Assembly (NCBI GenBank): GCA_024734495.1
Contig: JALMQS010000075.1
Span: 8,479,313-8,543,312, forward strand
Reading direction: 5' to 3'
DNA from: Forficula auricularia
Lineage: Eukaryota > Arthropoda > Insecta > Dermaptera > Forficulidae
Length of the DNA: 64,000 nt
This document shows positions 43,815 through 55,554 of this stretch, one piece after another. Under the pieces are notes generated by a model. That model had not been told where the DNA came from. It was given only the letters and a program-made list of their open reading frames with translations, and ran no database searches. A program made the translations under genes and the position numbers. Each line of letters begins with the position of its first letter. Position 1 is the first letter of the stretch.

Positions 43815-44782
43815 CAGTGCTGGCTTAAGACATTTTGTCGCCCGGGGCTAACTTTTAAAAACGGTCATTCTTGACAAAGAAAAAATCGTTTTTTCCAACA
43901 TAAAAGTTATTTATGATTTGTGTTAAAAGTAATATTTTATTTTGTGAGAAGGAAGTTTCAAACACGACACAAAGCAAAGTGCTCCAAACCTTCGAACAAA
44001 ATAAAATCACTTTTAACACGTATATCGTACACTATTATTTCTACAAACACTATTATTTAATTATTATTTCTAATAGTTTTTTGGCATTTGACAAAAATCT
44101 CAATTTGTTGTTCCATTCGTCATTACCAAGTTAACTAAATCGCTTTTAACACTAGTGTTAAAAGTAATAATGGTCTGTCACTTTGTAACACTGGTGTCAT
44201 AGTGATTTGTAAAAAATAGTACATTAAAATAAATGTTTCATAAGACATGATTTTAGGGCACGCGTCTTTCTTAGAAACGAGCGGCTAGCCGCTCGTTTTC
44301 TAAGGGGACAAGTACGCTAAAATGTCTAATGAAACTTGTATTTTATACTATTTTGTCAAAAAATATTTACGTTATTTCATAAAGTACATATTAAAGAATC
44401 AAATAGAAAAAACTGTTTTAAATTTTATTATAAAGGGTCCATTGAGAAAAAAGGGAATAAAAACCATATTTTTTAAATAAAATTTTATTAAATTAATAAC
44501 GACCAAGAAAATATTAGAGCTGTACCAACTAACGACTAATAGCCGGTTAAACCATTTCTTTAAAAAATATTATCAAATCAAAAACATTATTTGACAAAAC
44601 GTTGATAAATCCATTCAAGACAAAAAAAAAATCAATACTATATCAAATATATATACTTCATTCTTCATATAAAATTTTTATTCAAAAAATAAAAAATAAG
44701 AATGTTTACCGCCTTTGCGCCCTTTACGTATTTACCATCGGGTGCTATAGACCCCAATAGCCCCCCGGTTAAGCCGGCACTG
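43815..44782. mobile_element. Nonautonomous hAT element with 8-bp target duplication
   Basis: A perfect 8-bp direct repeat AAATGTGG (43807-43814 and 44783-44790) flanks a 968-bp element with ends CAGTGCTGGCTTAAG and the inverse CAGTGCCGGCTTAAC. Both the duplication length and the CAGTG-type ends are diagnostic of hAT. A 73-codon frame inside (43913-44134) is not recognisable. It contains a separate palindrome at 44213-44354. Confidence 0.9.
44213..44354. repeat. ~140-bp palindrome inside the hAT element
   Basis: The palindrome is centred between 44286 and 44287. Its core AACGAGCGGCTAGCCGCTCG is perfect, and pairing extends outward with interruptions through GTTTCATAAGACAT and ATGTCTAATGAAAC to AAAATAGTA and TACTATTTT. 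It could be an inserted fold-back element or a cruciform-forming core of the hAT element. Confidence 0.7.
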
Positions 44783-44790
44783 AAATGTGG

Positions 44791-45610
44791 AGAAAAATCA
44801 TTTTTAAGGATGATTTTTTCAATCACTCTGTCCCTGTATCTCAATATATAGCTTACATTGCTCTCGATAGTTCAAAAAGATAAGCTCTTAAAAAATTCGA
44901 ACTCATTTCATTATGTTTGTATTTTTATTTAAAATGATTGGCTTTTAGTTTAAGAATGAAAAAAAATGAATTGCAATGAGGGGATCTTTTGAGTGCTCTA
45001 AAGGAGAAATTTCGCATACCTATAAGTTTGTATTAATAAATTAAATGCCATTCTCTGTTAAATTTTAGCTATTTATTAACAAAAATAAAAAAATTCCAAT
45101 TGATTAAAATGTGGGGAAAGCATACCGAATAAAAGTTTTAACTATATTTCCACCAATTCTCATTAAATTTATCTTCTAATTTAATAAATTTTAAATATTT
45201 ATTTGGTTAGCGAAAATTAATATGTTTATATAAAAGATAAAATGTCAAGTTTCAGCCTCCATTCGCAAAAAATACAGAATCCTCAAAATTTACTGAAAGC
45301 GTACCTAATCATGACAAAGGTTAATTGTTCCTCTGATTTAACAAATTTTAAACTTTCATTTCCTTATTAAAAATTGATTTTATCTATATGTAAAAAATTA
45401 AATACAATTATAGCGTTTAGCAGAGTCTACGGGTGTTATTATATTTTTGCTAAATTGTCATATTTGCTTTTGGGTTTATAAGGTTAGTCAATTTACGTGA
45501 CTATTTTTAGTCATAATTAAAAAAATATATATATTTTATTTTAAATAGATATGTAAAATACAAATTAAAAAATTACAAATCTTTTATAAATAAACTGCAA
45601 ACTGCAATCG
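44791..45610. other. Intergenic, no gene recognised
   Basis: AT-rich. Nothing recognised. Confidence 0.35.
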
Positions 45611-46664
45611 TTGCTAAACTTTATCCAAATTCATTTGAAATATTAATATGTTTATTCCTTTATTATTAATCAAATATCACTTGTAATTTGCAGTTCATGT
45701 TGACTTTAATTCAAAAATAGTGATCGGTTCTAATCTAAAACTCGAGGAATATTCCTTCTAAAATGTATAATTCCAGCAGAAGACGCACTCTTTTATTGTC
45801 TCCTTCAATAATCCTTCTACCATTCTACATTAGATTTTTGACGTTTCGATTATTATTGGTAACCATTGCTGAAGACATGGAGGAATCCTCTTAAAATAAA
45901 AAATAACAATCGATTCTTATCTAATACTAGAGGAATAACCTTATTGCATTCCATTTGTGATGTTTTGACTTTTAATGGCAACCTCTTTTGAAAACGTGGA
46001 AGAATCGACTTAAAATCAAAAAGACTAAATTCTTTTTTGTAAACAACTCAACCTTACTTTTACTTAAGTTAAGTTAAATGAGCTACCTATATTAAAACGA
46101 TCAAATGAATAAATTTTAAAGAATTAAAAAAAAGTACTATATTACTCTAGAGTAAATTACTTAAAAATATAATTTTACTAGAAACTTTTTTTAACCTTTT
46201 TTGTGGTCCCAAGGTACTTAATTAGGATATTAAATTTCATCAAAATTGGTTAAGTCATTTTCAAGATATTTAGAAAAAAATTTAAAAAGTCCTGAAATAA
46301 AGTAATAATGTTTGTGGGCCGATATGTACCAACTTATGAGCGCTTCATTTTGTTAAAATAATGGTAGATTTTCAATTTTATTTCAATCGGTGCAGCGGTG
46401 AGGAAAAAATCGTGGACGTAAAAAAACGATAACATCCATCCATCCATCTATACGCACATACTAAATGAAAAAATCGCACTTTTTGGCCTCTCGACGAGGC
46501 CCCATGTAATTTTTGGCAAAGCCGTCACGTGCTAAAATTCAACCTAATTGAATACTACGATTTGTGACTTTAATTGAGACCATGGGTTCCGTAGTCTTTA
46601 CCTGAGGACCCTTTGAATTCGCTCTTGCAATACCTTATCCATGCTTCGCATTGGACAAAGTAAA
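45611..46664 (+). mobile_element. Element Q, copy 2
   Basis: It is homologous along its length to 9118-9909, with the same start (GCTAAACTTTATCC) and end (GGACAAAGT). It is longer because it keeps about 270 bp (about 46060-46330) that copy 1 lacks. It also has an insertion (about 45757-45825) that matches the right end of the element at 51829-51978. Tandem units are present but fewer than in copy 1. Confidence 0.6.
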
Positions 46665-47195
46665 AACAATCCAAAACACGTTTATTCAAAGTCAATGGAT
46701 TGTTTTTTTTTTTTTTTTATAAAAGATTTGTATTTTTTTAATTTATAAAAACAATCAATAACATTTTTTTCCTTTGTATGTCAAATACTATATTTTTGCT
46801 TATTGAAAAGCCAAGAAAGTAATGCTTATTTCTTATGATTTCTTATAAGAGTGATATCATAGGCAAAGCAAATTTTATCAAATGCCTATCATAAGTAATA
46901 CCAGCAAGAAGTTCTCGTTTGTCAGATCTTTTTCTTTATTTATTTCCACTTTTTATTTATTTATTATTTGATTCTTTTAAATACATGTTCTAGGGGCTTG
47001 AGTATTTACAATTATTTATAACAGATCAATTCCCTCTATCTTCGATTTTTCTTTTATTTGTTCTTGGGTTATGTTAACTATATTGTACAAACCACCAAAA
47101 CAGCATTACATCATGAATCGTTCGTATCATAATATTTTCAAATTATAGCTAATAGAAATTTAAAATTTCTCGCATTTTTTGCAAAATTCATTGGT
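46665..47195. other. Intergenic, no gene recognised
   Basis: AT-rich with a T-run near 46705. Nothing recognised. Confidence 0.35.
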
Positions 47196-47647
47196 TTGAG
47201 TCATTTTAAATATCCCCTTAATACTCGTCTACAAGGAAAAGATCAATTAATTAATAAGATTTATGATCATATTTTTGCATTTAAAATTAAACTTGGCCTT
47301 CAGGAACAACAGTTGAGGACAAAAAACTTTACTCACTTTCCTACATTGTCATTGGAATCAAACTTCATACAGGAGGAGGCTGATAAATACGCATCTTTGA
47401 TATGTGACTTAAACCTCGAATTTGAAAATAGATTTATGGATTTTTTAAAAAAAATAATGTTCTTTTTTGAGCATTCGCAACGCCATTCGCGTTAGACGTG
47501 AATATATTAGTAGGAAGATTACAAATGGAACATTTTGAAATGTGTTGTGATTCACAGTTAAAGGAGAAATTTCATCAAGTTGGTATGGAAGAGTTCTATA
47601 AAACGTATTTGGACAAGAATAAATATCCTGAGTTTTACAAACAGTAG
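47196..47647 (+). pseudogene. hAT transposase fragment (GTF2IRD2/ZBED5-like C-terminal part)
   Basis: The first frame (47196-47495) encodes NTRLQGKDQLINKIYDHIFA, then QLRTKNFTHFPTLS and DLNLEFENRFMDF. A frameshift near 47490 leads to DVNILVGRLQMEHFEM, then LKEKFHQVGMEEFYKTYL and the stop at 47645-47647. This order (LQGKDQLI, KNFTHFPTL, FENRF-DF, FYKTYL) is typical of the central and C-terminal region of hAT transposases related to GTF2IRD2 and ZBED5. It is truncated at both ends and frameshifted. Confidence 0.75.
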
Positions 47648-47749
47648 TCATCAGAGATTAAAATCTCTTTTGGCGGCGTAAAGCCAGAAAATCCTATTTT
47701 AAAATAAGAATTTCCACAGAGGCGGTAGAAAATTGCTTTAAATAAAATA

Positions 47750-48070
47750 TTGGCACAAAGCCCGCATTTATTGCCTTTTCGTTACAATTTCTTGGCAAAC
47801 TTTAAACACAACGAGTATAAGATTAGTTCTTCGTTTCAGAGAGCATAGACACCTCCGAAAGTTGACCCCTTCGTTCCGGTTCAGCAACTGACTTTGCGTT
47901 GAGTAGCTTGCTGCCTTTATAAGCCTGGCGGCTTTAATTAGCAATTAACCGATTGGTTAATTGGACGCGGCTTTAGGGTGACGTATGAGTAAATATTCGC
48001 GCCGCGGCCTGTGATTATAAAAGAGGCGTGTCTCAGCTGTTCACCTGTCAGTTGATCCAAAGATCCTGAC
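47750..48070 (+). promoter_or_regulatory. Core promoter candidate: TATA box and initiator
   Basis: TATAAAAG (48016-48023) lies 34 bp before an arthropod-style initiator TCAGTT with A at 48050. At +28 to +32 the sequence ACATC is close to a downstream promoter element. The upstream 200 bp are GC-richer (GGTTCAGCAACTGACTTTGCG, TTCGCGCCGCGGCC). No long open frame follows, so it could drive a noncoding transcript, a 5' exon, or be a solo LTR. Confidence 0.4.
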
Positions 48071-48327
48071 GGGTAAACATCAAGCGCCTTTTTCAAGGCG
48101 AAAATGAATCTTTATTTTTAAAAAGCATTTTACATTGAAAGGAGTAGAGAATAAAATCCTACATATATGTTTATTATTAAGGCGACTCTGGCTGGTGGGC
48201 ATACGTAGTCTTGAAAAAATTTGAACTTTTTTTTAATTTTTGCTTGGTTTCCCGACTGGCTAAAAAAATACTGAAAAACATGTAGGTGTGTTTTTGACAT
48301 AATTAAACAAGCCTTTGATTGAAGTAA

Positions 48328-48408
48328 TTCAGCGCCGCGCCTGTAAAGCGAAGGGTATGCATTCAAATAGAACGCCCTGCATTTCTGGTTGCGTTGACAG
48401 GCGCTGAA
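48328..48408. repeat. Short dispersed repeat, copy 1 (tRNA-sized)
   Basis: On the minus strand GCGCCTGTCAACGC pairs with the terminal TTTACAGGCGC over 8 bp, enclosing about 68 nt with TCTATTTGAATGCATACCC inside. A related copy is at 62198-62274. It may be a tRNA- or SINE-related repeat. Confidence 0.45.
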
Positions 48409-48834
48409 TATCTGACTAGTCCAATAGTTCCTAACCTTTTCAGTTTCATTACCCTTGTGACCAAGCAAGCAATGTATCTTTACTCGTTGTTAAAAAAATA
48501 TATTATGAGAAAACAAAACTTAAAATTTATTAGGATTATTGATTCTCTACCTCTAGAGATAATCCTCTATGTTCTTCCAGTTTGGATTTATAGAAATTTG
48601 ATGGTATGATTACTATTTAAATTTAAAAATTAGCTAATCCTATGACAATAAAAATAAATGTACTTTGAACCAGAAAATGTTTTCTTTTCTTATACAAATT
48701 AGTTTTATAGTAAAAAGGTGAATATTAAAAGAAAATCATGTTAAATTGTAGTTAGAGACGCAACAAGTAATTTCTTCTGTATATTTTTGTCTGAATAAGT
48801 CCAATTGAATATTCTCTCTTTATATATCGAGTAT

Positions 48835-49440
48835 TGTTTTGGTCCGAGTGTAAAATGCAATTCCTAAAATAATAGAAATTAAGAAATTAATCTCTAATAG
48901 TCTGAAACAGGTTTGACCTTGTATTTGGTACACATTTGAATTTGTATTTGGTATCTTTCCAATACACCTTAGTTCTAAAGAAAGAGAGATCATTCTATCC
49001 ACGCCCTTTGTAGTTATTTGCATCGATCAGATTCTAATGAAAGAATCGCTCATTAAATAATAAAAAATTGAAAACTTTTTCAAAACTCGGTACACTAGAG
49101 CTGCCCTAGTCATTATGAATAAACTTAAATATAAATTGTTAATTTATGGCTATACTATAACATCCTCTTAAAATTTCAATAGAATAATTCAAAAAATAAT
49201 ATTGTTTGCTTTTTGAACAAGATATTTCAAATTCTAATCACTACTATTTATTGAAACAAACGAACTTTTTGACTTTCCTTTCTTGGGCTATCATGGGTAT
49301 TTGAATCCAGACACACAAAGAGAAAAAAATCATAGTTGAAAAATATTTTTCTTCGCGTTTCAGACATTTTAAAGCACAATGAGCAAATATTTATCTTTAT
49401 GCGTGATTCAATAATAGGGCCGCCTGAGAGGAGAGTAATT
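48835..49440 (+). repeat. Interspersed family F, long copy
   Basis: It matches 20085-20720 over its whole length (AATAGAAATTAAGAAATTAA, AACTTTTTCAAAACTCGGTA, CACAATGAGCAAA near its end, shared with 60100). Confidence 0.6.
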
Positions 49441-49459
49441 TTAACCTGAGTTCATGCTA

Positions 49460-49462
<3 letters not shown>

Positions 49463-49497
<35 letters not shown>
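49463..49497. repeat. (TA)n microsatellite
   Basis: A 35-bp uninterrupted TA run. Confidence 0.97.
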
Positions 49498-49500
<3 letters not shown>

Positions 49501-49935
49501 TAGCTCAATTAAGAAAAATTAAAAATCACTACTACTTAATTGTTTTTCTTTGTTAACCACTTCACAAAAAAGGACTAACTTTTTAAATCATAAATACTTT
49601 GTTGAATATAATTCTCTCTTTGTAAAATCATATAAAAGTTGCTCATTTTTTTATTTCGAACAAACTCGAAATTGTCCCGGTTTGAGAAAAAAAATATATG
49701 TGGTAAGTCTATTTGTAGAATAAAGGGTGAAATCGAAAAACCGAAAATTTCCCTTTTTCAGAACATAAAATGAAGGGGGTGTATTTTTTAACGGGCTGAT
49801 GTCTATCTATAATGGTTTAGAAATTAAGCCAAAGGTAACCACGGTTCGGTTATTAAGAAAAAAAAACTCAATGGCCAAAATTGACTATAGTTTCTGAAGG
49901 TCATAAAAAAACTATTGGAGAACTTATTTCATTCT

Positions 49936-50220
49936 AATTAATAAGTTGTTGTAGGGAAATAAGGACAATAGCTTATGCAAATATTTTTTATTTTATGCCA
50001 ACGTTTCGTCAACTTTGTTGACTTCCTCAGGGCTCAAACAAATTAACTTCTTTGCATATTCGTCATTTTATAAATATTCATTCTTAGCAAACACATATAG
50101 CCACAGATTGAAAATATTTCCTATTTAAATCTAAAAATATCTCTCTTTTTAACAAAGTTGACGAAACGTGGCATAAAATAAAAACTATTTGCATAAGCTA
50201 TTGTCCTTAATTAATAAGTT
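49936..50220. mobile_element. Fold-back element with hammerhead-like motif (50.0 kb)
   Basis: The arms 49936-50020 and 50150-50220 are inverted (AAGGACAATAGCTTATGC, ATTTTATGCC-ACGTTTCGTC, with small differences). On the minus strand the left side reads CTGAGGA (50030-50024), A, GTCAAC-AAA-GTTGAC, GAAAC, GTTGGCATA. The stem is a perfect 6 bp. The right arm keeps only the second half of the motif. Confidence 0.65.
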
Positions 50221-50620
50221 GGACATAAATAATAAAAATACTTATTTCTTACTTTAGAAGCTGTAATTAATTCTTGTAAATGTATGCCTCTTCAACGAAT
50301 ATAGGATAGTTTTCTAAAACTGCCACCAGAGTGCGAGACATTACAAAGACGCCTGAAGCATATGCAACTATATATACTTTCCTTTTAAGGATTTGCCGTT
50401 GATCGGGTTAAAAATAGTAATGGCAGCTTTTATAATTAAACAAAAAAAATAATAATAAAGTAAATATCAAATTGAATAATATTCTTAAAAATATATATTA
50501 AAAAAAAAAAACGACAAGGATTCGACAAAAGTTTGGGAAGTAGAGTTTGTTTAAAACAATCTGAGTGAAAGTAAATTAGTTAAATATAAATTTACCATAG
50601 AAATTCGAGAAAGATAAATG
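50221..50620. other. Intergenic, no gene recognised
   Basis: AT-rich. Nothing recognised. Confidence 0.35.
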
Positions 50621-50942
50621 GTCCACTACTAGATCCGAGAAGTTGAGGATTATTTTTTATTATGTCAGAATGGTTGTTTCCCTCCTCGGGAATCGAACCC
50701 GATTGCCAAAAGACTGCAATCTGGACACATGTTGATCTCCAAGGTGACATATAGCAAGCGAAAATCGATTCTTTGAATAAAAATTTTTTCTCTGTGTTAT
50801 ATAACAGATGTGGTCCACCTTGGAGGTCAATCCAATTGCCCGGATTGCACTCTTGGCATTCGGGTTCGATTCCCGAAGAGGTAAATCAACCCTTTCTGAC
50901 ATAATAAAAAATAATCCTAATCATCTCGGATCTAGTAGTAGA
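50621..50942. mobile_element. Fold-back element with tRNA-T-arm-like arms, copy 1
   Basis: Arms of about 128 bp (50621-50749 and 50815-50942) are reverse complements with scattered mismatches. Each contains TCGGG-TTCGATT-CCCGA, a perfect 5-bp stem with a 7-nt loop identical to a tRNA T arm, and the B-box sequence GGTTCGATTCC (50863-50873 plus; 50689-50699 minus). The end phrases GTCCACTACTAGATCCGAG and CTGACATAAT flank it. Confidence 0.75.
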
Positions 50943-51828
50943 CAATCTCTCTTCAATTTTTATAGTAATTTATAACAATATAACTTGTGAATTTTACTGA
51001 GTGGATTACCTATTAAAAATTGCGTGCATATAAAATATTTTAAACAATTTAATATCTACTAAGGTTGTATACTATTTTATCAAAAATTGATATTTTATTT
51101 ATCTCATCATTTGTGAGACTAAACAATGAAAAATTAGGCCTCTTTCATTATTAATTTATTACTTTTTAAAAAATTGTATTCACTTATAAGTTTCACCATC
51201 AATTATTATTTTATTATATGAATCACATCATTTATTTATATAGGTTTATATTTAAAGATTGAATTATGTGTATAGTATATTGTATTCACTCCAATTGAGA
51301 TTCATACCGATTAGGAGAATGTGCCCGCAACCATGCCAACAGCACTTGGCTGAAAATTTTGTTTCTCCTTGTATCAAGAGGATTTTATTTACGCTTTTAT
51401 ACGTTGGAATTTCCGAAACTGACAATGACGAAAAATATCTAAGTCCAAAGAGAATTTTATTCCGATATCATTTGGAAGGGTTCAAGGCTTTCAGTGAAGG
51501 CTAACATTTCATGAATAAGCTTATACCCCTCATTTTCAAGTAAGTTAGATACCTAGTTTAATACTTTTCTGAAAATTTTTTTACCTTGTAAACAGAAAAT
51601 GACAACAAAATGATGAGCAAAGGACACATAGGCTGGGGTTGTTTGCCTCCCGTCAACGGTCACGGGCGCATTTTTTCTCTCAACGTGATGAATAATTTAG
51701 TTCAGAAAATGACCTGGTTTCCAAAAAGAACAATTTTCATTAAAAAAGTCATTTTAAACGATTTTATCACCATATTGATTTTATCTTAAATTGAAAGTTT
51801 TTTCTCCTAGAGTAGCAGAATTTTTATA
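50943..51828. other. Intergenic, no gene recognised
   Basis: AT-rich. An 81-codon open frame at 51259-51504 has no recognisable domain. Confidence 0.35.
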
Positions 51829-51978
51829 AATTGAAGGAGACAATAAAAGACTGTCTCCTGTGAATCAATTGTAATAGACTGATGAAGAGGGCAAAGCTCT
51901 CGAAACTATACTCTCGTTATAAATAAAAAATTTATAAACAGCAGAAGACACACTCTTTTATTGTCTCCTTTAATTTAT
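51829..51978. mobile_element. Short TIR element with hammerhead-like motif (51.9 kb)
   Basis: The terminal inverted repeats are AATTGAAGGAGACAATAAAAG and its near-inverse. The interior reads CTGATGA (51879-51885), A, GAGGG-CAAAG-CTCTC with one G-U pair, then GAAAC (51902-51906). The right end of this element is also found inside element Q at 45.8 kb. Confidence 0.6.
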
Positions 51979-53299
51979 TTTATCTAATAAATAAGTTAAA
52001 ACTACGTCTAAAATGTATGTGTAATAGAAATACGTCCCTCGTTATGGAGCCCATTTTCATTTTACCTTACGAAGGATGTATAGAATCTCTGATCGATCTA
52101 TGCCGAATTTCGCAAATATGCTTTACAGAAATGACTATTTATAGTACGTGAAATTGATAGTGACCCAAAATGGGGAGAGTGAATTAAAAAAATAATTTTA
52201 ATATATTAGGAGAGAAGCAGGTGAATGGTTACATCATGTGTATGGCTACATCAGTTTATTTCAAAGAAGCAAATAATAAATGCACCAAATTTATAGAAAG
52301 TCAGAGGAGTATACATGGTAGTGTAAATCAAAACTTTGTTTAAATTTTTAAAATTATTACCAAAATGGCACATTTAGATATTATTTTCTTTAAAATAATA
52401 TATGTACCTACATCGGAGTTAAATATTTTATTTATATAACATATAATTATATTAACAATTTTTGATTTTCTTAACTTTTAAATTACAAATAGTTAACTAA
52501 GAAAGTAATGATTATGTTATTATCATTTTATTATTGATATAGATACAAATATGTTTATTAGTAGATTGTCTAATTGTTAAATGAGCAAATAAGTATAGTG
52601 AATCCAGAAAATTGAAAAGAAACATTACATTAATATTAATTTTTTGAAGAAAAAAAAATTACGAAAATTTAATTAATTAATTAATTATTTTCTTTTTATA
52701 AATATTTAATTTTTTTTTATTGTTTTTCTGATTTTATTTTTTGATTAATGAATGATATTTATCCGAAAATATAAAAATAGAAAATTATATAATAAATTAC
52801 TATAAAAAATACTTTTGTTTGAGATGCTATATTCTTTAATGGTAATCATAACAGAACTAAGCATTTACTGAACATTTTGTGGGGAGAAAATAAAAATGTC
52901 TAAGGGGTCGATTCAGAAGACGTGGGTAGTGGTAAATTAATAGGTTTTTTAGAGTGGAGTCGATTAAAATAAAAATTTAAATAAGACTCAGCCTTTTCGT
53001 AAGAATTCAACCAGAGATTTCACTGTAAGAAGGGAATAAATGTAAGAATGTTACAAAAAACGAAATGGAAATCAACAAGGAAAAAATATATACCGGATGC
53101 CTGTTAATTTTTTTGTTAGATAGAAAATTCAATGTTGAAATTTCCATTTGGCGACAAATTTTTACTGATTAATTTTAGAAGAAAAATCTAATTACAAAAT
53201 ATGTTCAGAATTAAAAACTAAATCAGAATTTTTGGTAAACTATTGTGGAAAAGAGAGAAAAGAGATAAAAAATGAAAATTAGATATTGTGGATTCATTT
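51979..53299. other. Intergenic, no gene recognised
   Basis: Very AT-rich. Nothing recognised. Confidence 0.35.
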
Positions 53300-53840
53300 T
53301 AAGAAATCACGATTTCTTCAAAACCACTGGAGTTAATTAACACCATGAAATTAGGTATGAAGATTAGTTTTAAAACCTGAAAAAAGATTTTTTAAAACTA
53401 TAAATTTTAAAGTAAAGGGGAGAAATAAAATTACTTTTTCCTTCGGTTTCATCATGAGTTTATGTCTTAAAAGTAACCTCCCCACAAAATTTCAAGTTTC
53501 TTGCCCATGTAACAGAAAGTGTAATGAAGCCAGCAGAAACGTGATTTTTTAAACAAATATTGTTTTATTTTAAGATATCAGAATTTTTCTAGAACTACTG
53601 GGGCTAGAAATTTGAAATTTTGTTTGAAGATTATTTTAAGACGAAAACTCGTAATGAAACAGAATGAAAACGTTTTCCCTTGTTTCACCTCTTTAAAATT
53701 TGAATAAAAAATCTTTACTTTCAAGCATTTGCTTCTTAAATCTAACCTTCCTAACAAATTCCAAGCTTTCAGCTCCAGAGGTTCTGGTGAAATTGTGATA
53801 TCTAAAAATGAAAAAATTGTTAATTTTGAGTTTTTACCTC
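53300..53840 (+). repeat. Two diverged ~270-bp tandem units
   Basis: AAACCACTGGAGTTAATTAA near 53319 corresponds to GAACTACTGGGGCTAGAAAT near 53591. CTTAAAAGTAACCTCCCCAC near 53466 corresponds to CTTAAATCTAACCTTCCTAA near 53734. The period is about 267-272 bp, so this is an old tandem duplication. Confidence 0.5.
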
Positions 53841-55035
53841 ATTTCTATCTTTTCATAATATTCTTGCAGGAACATATCAATAATTGTGATTAATTTGATC
53901 CAAATTTGAATTTTTATTTAAATCACACATATTAATTAATTATAATTATTTATTGAAACAAATAAATACGTATAGTTTAAATAAAAAATCAAGTTTTAAT
54001 CAAATCAATCACAAAAATAAAATCTTCAATAGCTTCATTAGTAATAAATTTGATCCACTTTTTACTTCTGAACATCTTTTTCATTTACACTTATATCCAA
54101 AATGAATAGGCAAAATTCCGTCACCAAATGAAAATTTTAACATTAGATTATATATTTAACAAAAAAAAAAACAGATAGGGTGTGCGTTTCCCACTAAAAT
54201 GTAAGTAAAAAAAAATAATACAATATAGAGAGGGAAAAATAAAGTTTTCTGGATATTTACACAAAAAGGGACAACTACTGTCTGAATTAATGAATTTCCA
54301 AATTAAGGCGTTATAGAATTCAATATATTATTTCGTATATCGAAAAAATGTTCTTTTAAAAAGTTTATTACAAATTGCTAATCATTTTTTTCACTATTAT
54401 TAAAAATTGAATAATAAATATACGTGTATATTCTAAATTATTGTCGAAGTTTCCATTGCCATATTGTACCATCACTTCAATAACATATCTTTACTGCCCA
54501 AAATTTTAGGTATAAAGAAACATATTCTTCTCCTTCAAACCTATAAGATGAAGAGTAGAGGAAAGAATCTTTCAGTATGCATACAGTATTCGATTATTCA
54601 AAAAAAAAAACATTACCTACTCTTGTTAGCAAAGAAAATGAAGATATATATATTTAAAGTATTTTACATTACAAGTTAAGTAAGCTCTTATATTTCTATT
54701 TTGATATTTTCATTTGAAAAAAGTTTAGTTTAAGGAAACCTCTTCATTAATTTAGAATCATCGTGCTTAATAGCAGTTTAAATTCCTATTTCGGCTTATT
54801 AAAATGACTCGTAAAATATTTAATATTGTAGAAATTGATACTATTTAATTAATATCATGAAACTATTTTTTATTAAATTGGTTCAAAAAATAATTTTCAT
54901 TCTATTATAATACATTAATTATTAACCTTGTACTACAAGCACATCCCGCTAACATTAAATACCAAGGCATTGTATAATTTTTTCAATGTTTCTCATGATA
55001 GAGAAAATATAGTTTTTATTTGTTCAGCTAACCAA
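53841..55035. other. Intergenic, no gene recognised
   Basis: AT-rich. Nothing recognised. Confidence 0.35.
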
Positions 55036-55043
55036 GATTCTAG

Positions 55044-55187
55044 CAGAGGGGTGAGCCGAGATTGGAATTAGGTGTACACGTCTTTGGAATTCATTAGATA
55101 ATCCCACTTCATCTCTTGTCTTCTACTTGAAAATGAAAGTCGAAGTGGAAGTATGTTTACACGATATTAGGTCGCGGCTCACCCCTC
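55044..55187 (+). mobile_element. hAT-type MITE (GAGGGGTGA family) with perfect 8-bp duplication
   Basis: The direct repeats GATTCTAG (55036-55043 and 55188-55195) flank a 144-bp element with ends CAGAGGGGTGAGCCGAGATT and the inverse of GAGGGGTGAGCCGCGACC. It is the same family as 22735-22919 and 3041-3191, but without the expanded minisatellite. Confidence 0.88.
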
Positions 55188-55554
55188 GATTCTAGTGGAG
55201 TCGAAGACCAAATTTGCTCCATATTCCTCCGTGTGAAGAAGATATTTCGAGGATTATCTTAATTTATACTAATTAAATTAATATAATAATAATAAAATAA
55301 CCTATAGGAATATTAAAAATATTTCAATACAAATTTTCAAACAGTTCAGATTCAATAGCCATTTTAATTTGCCAATGGGTATCAAAGGCCTATGCTTGGT
55401 AGTCCAGGGTTAATAGGTAATGAAAAATAGATTATAATTCAACTAAACTTTTTTTTATCTTTAAACAAATAAAAGTACAATAAGCTACAAATATATTTTG
55501 TATTTTTAATTTTTCAAAAGACATTATCAAATATTATTGAATTATTTTTCATTA
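55188..55554. other. Intergenic, 3' of the rabphilin-like gene
   Basis: AT-rich spacer between the MITE and the polyadenylation signal of the minus-strand gene. Confidence 0.4.
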
